DNA from: Impatiens glandulifera | Lineage: Eukaryota; Streptophyta; Magnoliopsida; Ericales; Balsaminaceae | Direction of reading: 5' to 3' | DNA length: 64,000 bases | Assembly: GCF_907164915.1 (NCBI RefSeq) | Contig: NC_061866.1 | Span: forward strand, 21,802,117 to 21,866,116 | Shown: in pieces, positions 55,577 through 64,000 of the stretch | How positions within the stretch are numbered: the first letter of the stretch is position 1 | How the letters are laid out: each line of letters starts with the position of its first letter | Notes under the pieces: model-generated | What the model was told of the DNA's origin: nothing | Database searches by the model: none | The model's input: the letters and a program-made list of their open reading frames with translations, nothing else | Translations under genes and position numbers: made by a program

Positions 55577-57167
55577 ATGTCGTTTGATAGGCCCCCAATG
55601 CTAGAAGGTGACGACTTTGCCAACTAGAAGGCACGCATGCACCTGCATTTAATCACCATGGATGACGAGATGCAGTTCATCCTATCTGAAGGACCAGTAA
55701 ATATTGATAAAGACAGAAAGGACTGGACAGCTGAAGACAGGAGAAGAAACAATCTGGACAACCATGCCAGAAACCGCATCTCTAACAGTTTGAACAGAAA
55801 TACGTTCTGAAAGGTCAGAGACTACAAAACCGCAAAGGAAATATGGGAAGAAGTGATTCAGATTCATGAGGGAAATGAAAGAACCAAGGAAAACAATATA
55901 ATGGTGGCCACCCAGAAGTTTGAAAACATCATGATGAGACCGGGAGAAACAATGAGGGAATACATTGACCGGTTCACAGGTGTGATAGACGAGCTATCAA
56001 CTCTTCGCAAGAAGTATGACAACAAGGAAGTCATCATGAAAGCGTTAAGATCTCTTCCAAGTGCATGGGACATAAAGACAATGGTGATGAGGGAATCAAA
56101 CTGTCTAAGCAAGATGAAGCTACACGATGTATTCGAAGATCTCAAGGCATATGAGTTTGAAATGAGATCTAGGACTGAAGAAGAAGTCTCAGCCTCAACT
56201 TCAACACATCCACAGAACCGGTTGCTCCTACACCGATCAGAACCGCTGAACAGTTCACCGAGGATGCCATGGCAATACTTGCACAGAAATTTGGCAGATT
56301 CATGAAAAGAAGTCAACCAACAAATAACAACTATAACTACGATGATAAATTTAATGTTAGATGTTATAACTGTAACTGTTTTGGACATTTCAGGTGGGAA
56401 TGCAGAAAACTGAGGCGAGATGACCATAAACCGGACGATCAGAAACACCGAAATAACTATCAACAAACCGGTGAAGTAGTGAAGTTCAGAAAGCATTGAT
56501 AGCCGATGATGGAGGAAGCTAATGGGCTCACAGTGATAGTGATGATGAACTCACATGCCTAATGGCAAACGAGGAACAGGTATTCGACTCTCCCTGTGAT
56601 GAATTTACTAAAGATGAGTTATTCAATGCACTAAATGATATGGTAGCAGAGTATAAGAACTTATTAACATTATTACCCAACTTTAGAACCGACCTCATAG
56701 CACCTACCTTGACCGAACCAAAAACCATACAACCTGATAGAATCCTGGAAACCGAGATAGCACCGGAATTACCCTCTAAGACCAAACAGTTCGAGGAATC
56801 AGTCAAAGAGCTGACCGAAGAGGATGAGGCCCGAATCCAGTATCGAATAGCCGCATGGAAAAGATCCAGTGAAGTGGTGAACAAAATGTGTAGTTATAAT
56901 AGACACCCTAAGTGCATGTTTGGTCTTGGATACAAGAACAACAGATCCAACAACCAGAACCACTTCGACAAAATGAGACTCACAAAGGATAATCTCCCCT
57001 TTGTAAGTTTTGTGAAGAGTTCCTTAACCGATGAAGAGGAATTAAGTGCCTCATATCCGGAAGACGAACTAATCTATGTAGGTCCAACTAATTTTGAAAA
57101 TGGCTTCACCCTGAGAAAAGGAAAGTCAACCGACCCAAAGGTAAGAAAGTCGAACCGCATAGGGTAA
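55577..57167 (+). pseudogene. gag of element D
   Basis: ATG at 55577. TAG at codon 17 (55625, where the family has Trp, ANWKARM) and TGA at 55808 break the N-terminal domain. Capsid-like region: NERTKENNIMVATQKF, MRPGETMREYIDRF, SAWDIKTMVMRES. A shift near 56205 leads to CCHC knuckle CYNCNCFGHFRWEC (56362-56403). Another shift near 56480 and a TAA in GGS-stop-WAHSDSDDE follow. The last part (56562-57167) holds an acidic region, FEESVKELTEEDEARIQYR and the KCMFGLGYKNN...PFVSFVKS block. Family role: particle formation and RNA packaging. Confidence 0.82.
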
Positions 57168-57305
57168 ACCAAAGACCACCTCCGAATAAGGCACCTTTAG
57201 GAAAGCAGAAAGACTCCAAACCAAGTGCAGGAAAACTAGTTAGAACCATAACCGGGAAAGTTGTCTGACTTGTTAAAATTTGGATACCTAAGGGACTAAT
57301 CGCTT

Positions 57306-60300
57306 TTGGACCCAAGTAAATGTGGGTACCAAATAGTTGTAAATATGTATATTTTGCAGGATATGAAGAAATGGCTAGGAAACTCTGAATGGTACCTGGA
57401 TAGCAGTTGCTCCAGACACATGACTGGAAACAACAATCTTCTAACCGACATCAGAATAGAAACCGGTGCAATGATCACCTTCGGTGACAACTCAAAAGGT
57501 AGAACTGTGGGCAAGGGTAAGATTGTCCATGGTAATTTAACAATTGATAATGTACTCTTAGTTGAAAACCTACATTTTAACCTTCTAAGCATTAGTCAAA
57601 TGTGTGATGCTGGATACACTGTAGAATTCCTCAAACATGCATGCTTAGTTAAAAATTCTCATGGTATCAAACTACTAACCGGAAATAGGTTAGGGAATAT
57701 ATACAAGGTAGATTGGAAGAATAAAGTAGAATACCCTGTTTGCATGGTGGCTAAACTCGATCAAACCTGGCTATGGCATAAAAGGTTGAACCACTTAAAC
57801 CTGAAAACTTTAAACTATATCCGCGGTAAAAAGCTAGTTGAAGGAACACCTGACATAGTATTCAATAAAGATAAGGTCTGTTCAGCATGTCAAATGGGTA
57901 AACAAACTAAGTCAACCTTTAAGATTAAAGGACACATTCAATCTAACCGATGCTTAGATCTTCTTCACATGGACCTATTTGGACCAATTAGGGTCGTCAG
58001 CCTAGGAGGTATGCTATACACCATGGTAATTGTTGATGATTATTCTAGATATACATGGGTAATATTCTTGGCATCCAAACGTGAAACCACATCAAATTTG
58101 ATTACGCTGCTTAAACATTTGCAAAATGAAAAATCAACACGCATTAATAGCATTAGGAGTGATAGAGGAACCGAATTTACAAACAGTACTCTAAATGCAT
58201 TCCTTGATGAATCCGGTATTAGAAACGAGTTGTCTAGTACTAGGACTCCTCAACAGAACGGCCTGGCAGAGAGAAGAAACCGAACTCTCAAGAAAGTCGC
58301 ACGGTCCATGATAGTCGATTCGGGTATTACCCAGAAATTCTGGGCTGAAGCTATCAACACTACATGTCACACATAAAATCGGTCTCTGATTAACAAGTTT
58401 CACAACAAAACACCATATGAAGTATACTTTGATAGGACTCCTAACCTTAACTATCTTAAGATTTTCGGTTGTAAATGTTACATTCACATAAATGGAAAAT
58501 CCTACCTATCTGCTTTTGATGCAAAATCCGGTATTGGGATTATGTTAGGTTACTCAGCAGTTAGTAAAGCTTATAGAGTGTACAATACTAGAACTTTAAC
58601 CGTGGAGGAATCACTTCATGTCGTTTTCGATGAATCGGTTGAAAGCAATATTGCATCATCCTTTGATCTACACAACAGATTAGAAAATAACAATATTCAT
58701 TCTGTTAGTGAAGATTTGATCCCAGTTTTCAGACGGTTTGTCCATGACCAAATGGGTAATAATGAAAACCAGCCGGATCAAGCTGTCACACGGCAGGAAG
58801 CTGACACCTCGGTTCAAACTGAGGAAATCGGTCGATCTGACACTCTTGTTCAGCCTACCGATATGACTAGCCTTGATCAAGTAAACGGTGATTTGGTAGA
58901 CACTCCTAAACCGAATCTCAAAAGGAACACAAATCATCCTCCTGAGCTAATTATAGGTGACCCTTCAGAACCCGTTCAAACTATGCGACAAATTCTGGAG
59001 GAATACTTTAATTCCGCTTTTATATCCCAGATTGAGCCGAAAAGAGTGGATGAAGCATTGTCAGATTCGGATTGGATCTTGGGAATGCAAGAAGAGTTAA
59101 ACCAGTTTGAGAGTAATAAAGTCTGGTACCTAGTCCTTAGACCGAAAGATCAACCGGTCATAGGAACAAGATGGGTATTTAGAAATAAACTCAATGAAGA
59201 AGGTTTGGTCACGAGGAACAAAGCCAGATTAGTGGCACAAGGATACAAACAGGAAAAAGGCATTGATTTTGAAGAATCATTTGCCCCAGTAGCTAGGATT
59301 GAAGCCATTAGGATTTTTCTGGCTTTTGCTGCTTTCAAAAATTTCAAAGTCTTTCAAAGGGATGTTAAAAGTGCATTTTTAAATGGTGAACTACGTGAAG
59401 AAGTGTATGTTGAACAACCACCCGGTTTCAAAAATGATGACCTTCCTAATCATGTATACCGCTTAAACAAAGCTTTATACGGTTTAAAGCAAGCTCCTAG
59501 AGCCTGGTATGATACACTAACCGCATTCTTATTAAAACATGATTTCACCATCGGTTCGGTGGACAAAACACTTTTTAAGTTTGAGAAAAATGAACACATC
59601 CTACTTGTTCAAATATATGTAGATGATATTATCTTCGGTTCAACCGATCCCAAGCTATGTGATAAATTCTCAACCTTGATGACTAACAAATTTGAAATGA
59701 GTATGATGGGAGAATTAAGCTTCTTTCTAGGTCTTCAGGTTAAGCAACTCGAAGGAGAAACTTTCATCAGTCAACCCAAATACACAAAGGAACTTCTAAA
59801 GAAATTTGGGATGGATACATGTTCCTCAGCCGCTACCCCCAATGAGCTCATCGGTCAAATTGGATACGGATGATGACGGTCAAGTAGTAGACTTGACAGC
59901 TTACCGAGGAATCGTCGGCTCTTTACTATACCTAACAGCAAGTAGACCGGATATACTATTTGCGTTCGGTGTGTGTGGAAGATTCCAGGCCAATCCAAAA
60001 TAGTCTCATTACACAGCCGCAAAGCGAATCTTAAAATACCTAAGAAGTCGGTTTGTGGTATCCAAAGGATTCATCTTTTAACCTCACAAGTTACTCAGAT
60101 GCAGATTATGCAGGTTGTAAAGTTGACAGAAAAAGTACCAGTGGAACATGCCAATTCCTAGGTGATCGGCTTGTTTTATGGCACAGCAAGAAACAGACAT
60201 CGGTTGCCACGTCAACCGCAGAAGCTAAATATCTGGCAGCCGGAAGTTGCTGCTCACAACTTCTATGGATTCAACAACAACTGAAGGATTTCGGTATCAC

Positions 60301-60571
60301 AACCGAAGAATCTCCGATTTTCTGTGATAATACAAGTGCCATAGAAATCACATACAATATGGTTCTACATTCAAGAACCATGCATATTGACATAAGGCAT
60401 CACTTCATCCGGGAACATGTCATGTTAAAGCATATCCGGCTGGAATACGTATCAACAGAACAACAAGTAGCCGATATCTTCACAAAGCCTCTGCAGGAAG
60501 CTAAGTTTTCTCACTTCAGACTCATACTTGGTTTAACCGATATTAATCAGCTTATCTCTAAAAATGTTTAA
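57306..60571 (+). pseudogene. Copia pol of element D (protease, integrase, RT, RNase H)
   Basis: Protease: WYLDSSCSRHMTG (the Gly of the Asp-Ser-Gly motif is Ser). Integrase: complete H-x3-H / C-x2-C zinc part (WHKRLNHLN, VCSACQMGKQ), catalytic HMDLFGPI, RSDRGTEF and LAERRNRTL. TAA at 58374 (Gln in CHTQNRS). RT frame 58542-59873: [28 protein letters not shown] at 59616-59627. A one-base insertion in a C5 run near 59836 shifts the frame at TPMSSS. TAG at 60001 and loss of about 16 bases near 60045 (KGTQNVGL) follow. RNase H 60053-60571: SDADYAG, STAEAKYLA (usual second Glu is Lys), FCDNT, HIDIRHHFI, ending FTKPLQEAKFSHFR. Only a handful of lesions, so fairly young. Confidence 0.9.
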
Positions 60572-61084
60572 AAAGGGAAATCGGTTTGAACAGAAAAAAC
60601 CGGTAGTTCCTCCTAAATTGTCGGATTCCAAATTCACCAAGGTACCTATTGAAGAACCGCGCTGTCTATCAGTTGGAGTAAACCGACCGGTTACTTAGTG
60701 CATGCACCAATTAACCGCATCGGAACGAATGACTGAAAACCGACCAATTTGGAAATAGTTTACTTCGGATTATTTGGCCTCCGAACAAAAGTGGAATAAT
60801 TATTCGTGTTTAGGTTTATCTGTTCTGAAAAGTTACCTTTTCAAAGAAAAATGGTCATACCTCAAAAGACGTGAAGATATGATATCTTTCACCGTCCAGG
60901 CCTATTACTCACATCCTAAGTTGTAGACATGCTTATTTCATGCAATTTGTTTCATCCTATGGTCAATAGAATACATCCACTGTCACCCACTGGATAATAC
61001 TATCATCCCACCACTAATATATAACTTAGGCAAACATCAGACAAAATACTCACAAGTATCAACCTATCTTCTCACTAAGACAAA
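60572..61084 (+). other. Post-pol spacer of D with TATA-like box of accessory gene 1
   Basis: No gene. TAATATATAAC (TATATAAC at 61018-61025) lies 67 bases before the ATG at 61085. I do not find the G-box dyad of A, B and C here; GGTCAT...AAAGACGTGAAG near 60852 may be a remnant. Confidence 0.45.
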
Positions 61085-61829
61085 ATGTCTCAATTTCCAA
61101 ACATCCTTCAAGTGGATTTCGATTCAGCTCAAGGGACAGAGCACTATGAAGTCTTCAAGATGATTAAGTCACTTGAAGACACCGGTCTAAAATAATTTCT
61201 AGATGACAAACATGTCATCTTTCCCGAAACCGTCCTGGAATTTTTCTACAACGTCAGGGTTTTACGAGGTACACCTCACTTCGACACCCACATTCAGTCT
61301 AAAGTCGGAGGAATTGTGTTTGATTTCATAGAAAGTGACTTCGCCAGATGCTTCAATCTTCCGAAGAGAGGGCTCACTGACCTAAATGTTTCGGCTGAAC
61401 TAAAGGCCGAAATTTCCTTAAGCTTTTCTCGATCAAACCGCCCGGTTAGTGACCATGGTGTTAGGTCATCACTGAGGGCTGAATACCAGGTTCTTAATGA
61501 CATCATCGGTCGAGGCATCCTAGGTAGGGATGTGACCAACACTTACTGTGCTGCAGTTTTTTAACATGATGACGGCTATCATAATAGGCACGCCAGTCAA
61601 CTAGTCAAGGGTGTTGTTCGATGTCCTGATCTGGATGATCGGCATTCGCCAAACCGGCCTCATCCCCCAGATCAGCTGCCTGCTTTTAGAACTTGGGGTT
61701 CCACTCTGTCCGGGTGAAGGGTTGAACCAGGCCCAGGTCATAACCAAGGAGGTTGCCGACTCATTTTATGAGCGGTTTGAGAAGGCATGGAAAAGGAAGA
61801 ACCGACACCTCAACTCCTCCGGCAATTAA
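61085..61829 (+). pseudogene. Accessory protein gene D1 of element D
   Basis: ATG at 61085: LQVDFDSAQ (residues 8-16), IKSLEDTGLK then TAA at 61193, EFFYNVRV, FNLPKRGLTDL, DHGVRSSLRAEYQVLNDIIGRGIL and TNTYCAAVF. TAA at 61562 is bypassed in the next frame by MMTAIIIGTPVN, then TAG at 61608 in place of the family Trp. SRVLFDVLIWMI, LLLELGVPLCPGEGLNQ and FYERFEKAWKRK follow, to TAA at about 61829. Same family as A, B and C. No membrane helix or signal peptide. The first of three paralogues in one element. Function unknown. Confidence 0.72.
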
Positions 61830-62176
61830 GTCACACCTTCCTACAACCGGTCATTTTGTTGTACGCACCGGTTGTACCATTGCCCCACTCTACCATGATC
61901 ATTTCGGTCCAGTCTATGTTATTTTCGGTTTTAACTATGTCCCTTTCGGTTTCATGTACTTTCCTCCATTAATGAAACGTAACTTTCAACTTCCAACTAC
62001 ATGGGTAATTACACAAACTTAGTTACTTTCTAACTAGATTCTTCACCTCGAGCTCCGCAACCGGTCAAAAGTAACTCCTTCCCAAGGAGTTTTGGAAACA
62101 TAAATATTCTCTTCTTAAATAAGACAAAACTGAATTTCAGCATTAAATGCCCCTACTTTCCCTCCAATCTTCACAC

Positions 62177-62185
62177 TATATAAGG
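62177..62185 (+). promoter_or_regulatory. TATA box of accessory gene D2
   Basis: CACTATATAAGGAACC, 87 bases before the ATG at 62264, is a near-ideal plant TATA context. Confidence 0.55.
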
Positions 62186-62263
62186 AACCATCCCTTAACA
62201 ATCCAACATACCTCAAACAGATTAGAACTTCTTAAACTCTCTATCTTAGCAAAATCTGAAAGC

Positions 62264-62964
62264 ATGTCGAGCCGCACACTAAGGAACTATTTGAGCATTG
62301 ATTTCGATTCAGTCCTTCAACATGATGATCTGGAAACGAAGGAACTCATGTTTGAATCACTAATCGACACCGGTCTTCGAGACTTTCTCGAAGAATCCGG
62401 GCCTATGCTCTTTCCAGAAGTACTGGAATTTTTCGACAATGCATACATAAGTGACGATGACAATGTCTCCACGGTAAGAAGGCACACCATCTCTCTGAGC
62501 GAATCCGAATTTGCTCAAATGTTCAATCTGCCCACCGAAGAGTTTTCCGACTTCCCATCTAGGGTGGGAAGAGCTGTGACCGACTATTCGGAACTGTTCT
62601 TCGGAACCGAGGTGCCGGTGGAAAACCACGGTCTGAAAATCTGCTTTGCCCACCACATCCAACTCCTATACGAGATTCTCAACCAATCCATTATTTGTCA
62701 ATCTCTTAACCAACACTACTCCAAGAGGGTCTTCGACATGATGACCTACATTGTCAGCAACACCCCTATAAATTGGTCATCAGTCCTCTTCCAAAACCTG
62801 AGGACCATGGTCGAGACAACGAAAAGTCTCGGCTACGCCCCCACATAAGCCGGCTCATTCTTGAACACAGTTCAGATTTTGGACCGGGTACACCGGCGTG
62901 CCCATCAAATGTTCTCGATGAGGAAGGGGTGGAGGACAAGCTCTTTAGAATAGATATTACATAA
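62264..62964 (+). pseudogene. Accessory protein gene D2 of element D, one frameshift
   Basis: ATG chosen at 62264 because family similarity starts soon after it (LSIDFDSVL) and the upstream in-frame part overlaps the TATA box. Landmarks: ESLIDTGLRDFLEE, EFFDNA, FNLPTEEFSDFPS, NHGLKICFAHHIQLLYEILNQSI, MMTYIVSNTPINWSSVLFQNLRTMV. The frame stops at 62848, but the next frame continues HISRLILEHSSDFGPG...EDKLFRIDIT to 62964. A one-base change in the C5 run at 62840-62844 therefore explains the break; it may be real or a sequencing error. The best preserved family member apart from A. Confidence 0.72.
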
Positions 62965-63371
62965 GTTATAATTTTGTTTCTTATGTACTCTAAACCGATC
63001 AATGTATCGGTTTCTATCATGTACCTTTTCTTTCAATGATTATCTGATTTTTAAGCTTGATAACCGGGTCAAAAATCGCAATATTAGAATATCTATCTAA
63101 CTGACTAATCGGTTGATATCGCTAAATTACTTCGTTGAAAAATCCGGTCAAAATCGAAAACCGCATCCTCACGGTCAAATAACCGACTCACCTAATAAAC
63201 GGTTACAAGACAAACCGCTTCATCACTGGTTAAACAACCGCATCAAAAGCCCGCTCAAATCTCCCGCCCATCACTTCCCGCCCTTTGTTTCCCGCCTATA
63301 GCCTTTGGAGGGAAAATTCCCGTTCAATACTGATGTGACGGTTTGCGGCGGTTGGAATTCCAACCCGCGAC
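62965..63371 (+). other. Spacer between accessory genes D2 and D3
   Basis: No gene. Short frames are random. Rich in CCGGT/ACCGCAT words as elsewhere in D, with several CCCGCC stretches (63255-63300) shortly before the D3 TATA box. Confidence 0.45.
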
Positions 63372-63379
63372 TATAAATA
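63372..63379 (+). promoter_or_regulatory. TATA box of accessory gene D3
   Basis: GACTATAAATAGGGTCC is a textbook plant TATA box, 117 bases before the ATG at 63489. A leader rich in TCTCTC (63419-63440) follows. Confidence 0.6.
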
Positions 63380-63488
63380 GGGTCCTTAGTCATTTTCTTT
63401 AACTCTCATGCGAATCGGCTTCTCTCTCTAGCTCTCAAACATTTCATAAACTCTCAATCCTTCGATCTCACATTTTATTCCACCGAAA

Positions 63489-64000
63489 ATGGGTCGCGAA
63501 TCCGTGTTGTTCAAACACATAGTCCAGGTCGACTTCGAGGAAGTTCGAGCGAACGGCTCGGCGGAGGCACAGCGGGTGATAACCTAGATCTCCGAATCAG
63601 GTCTCGAGCACTTTCTGAACGGGCCATTAGTCTTATATCAGGATGCGGTCGACGAATTCTTCCAAACCGCCATCCTCACCGAGGGAACAATCATCGCAAC
63701 TATATGCGGACAACGGCTAGAACTAACGAAGGAGTCAGTTGCTGAAATACTGCATTTATCAACCAAGGGGAGCGACTTCTCGGTGTTCACGGACGAAGAA
63801 ACCTTCCAGACGGCTTTTCTGGGATCCTTCTGATACGGAGACCCCCATCGCGGTATCCGGTAAAAAGTCATCTCTTAAACCGGAATATAGACCGATGTGC
63901 GATATCTTCACCAAATCGGTCCAGGCGCGAGGAGGCAACTACGACAGCCTCACCCGGATAAAAATTGAGATGATTGTCGGTTTGGTCAACGGCATCAACA
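63489..64000 (+). pseudogene. Accessory protein gene D3 of element D, partial at right edge
   Basis: ATG at 63489: HIVQVDFEEV (residues 10-19), TAG at 63585 (codon 33), SGLEHFLNGP, VDEFFQTAIL, ELTKESVAEILHLSTKG. A TGA at about 63831 follows. A one-base shift then gives PIAVSGKKSSLKPEYRPMCDIFTKSV and SLTRIKIEMIVGLVNGIN at the window edge, where the family has the IT-x-G-x-x-(V/I)NW motif. More divergent than D1 and D2 (GEL/LPTEG is replaced by HLSTKG). Third paralogue in the same element. Confidence 0.7.

Larger units (their letters stand above)
54368..64000 (+). mobile_element. Copia (Sirevirus-like) element D with three accessory genes, right end outside window
   Basis: 5' LTR 54368-55537, primer site, gag 55577-57167, pol 57306-60571, then three accessory paralogues (61085, 62264, 63489). 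Left flank AAACT. Base use differs from A and C (many ACCGG/CCGAACC motifs). It is the youngest insertion in the nest by position, yet gag and pol have stops and shifts. Confidence 0.88.

Noticed and set aside
55864..56496. 210-codon minus-strand frame opposite gag of D
   Set aside because: The plus strand encodes recognisable capsid and zinc-knuckle motifs; the reverse frame is a shadow.

Overview
This window looks like intergenic heterochromatin from a flowering plant, probably a eudicot with a repeat-rich genome. I see no host gene. Almost every base that can be assigned belongs to transposable elements nested in one another: Ty1/copia elements of Sirevirus-like type (tRNA-iMet primer site TGGTATCAGAGCC, purine tract AAAAAGGGGGAAAT, long LTRs, an extra gene after pol), Ty3/gypsy elements of Tat/Ogre-like and another type, one CACTA DNA transposon, one hAT-like element and several solo LTRs. 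All coding regions except a few short ones carry stops or frameshifts. Names A to H are mine.

Layout. 1-1070: minus-strand gypsy gag running off the left edge, its primer site and a possible LTR. 2249-2336 plus 12927-16419 (repeated at 34870-38744): the LTR of a minus-strand Tat-like element (G), split by insertions. 2337-12926: copia element A (LTR, gag remnant, pol pseudogene, accessory gene, truncated 3' LTR). 15138-15974: hAT-like element in the G LTR. 16420-29739: Tat-like element E, whose gag is split by a CACTA element (20164-24664) and whose interior also holds a chromovirus-like solo LTR (25205-25966) and a copia solo LTR H (26488-28587). 29740-31902: LTR and 3' end of minus-strand copia element B. 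31903-41436: a second, shorter copy of the segment 10003-31902. 39273-44190: element B proper. 44191-54367: copia element C, which keeps gag and a very long accessory gene but has no pol and no purine tract. 54368-64000: copia element D, inserted in the 3' LTR of C, with gag, pol and three accessory paralogues in a row, running off the right edge.

History that can be read from junctions. A inserted in the G LTR (5-bp duplication CAATA). E lies beside or in the G LTR. B inserted in the E 3' LTR, C in the RT gene of B, D in the 3' LTR of C. A tandem duplication with 5-bp microhomology (ACATC) then copied the stretch from the tail of A to the 3' end of B. Afterwards one copy lost 364 bp at the A/G border, and the other lost the whole inside of E by recombination between the E LTRs.

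The most interesting signal is the accessory gene family that follows pol in A, B, C and D (six copies). In every copy a TATA-like box lies 67-127 bp before the ATG. In A, B and C a symmetric 55-56 bp dyad centred on a G-box lies further upstream. This looks like an internal promoter module driving a retrotransposon accessory protein of unknown function. A second strong signal is the dense array of TTAGAC...GTCTAA inverted repeats that fills the U3 of the A/C/H LTR family.
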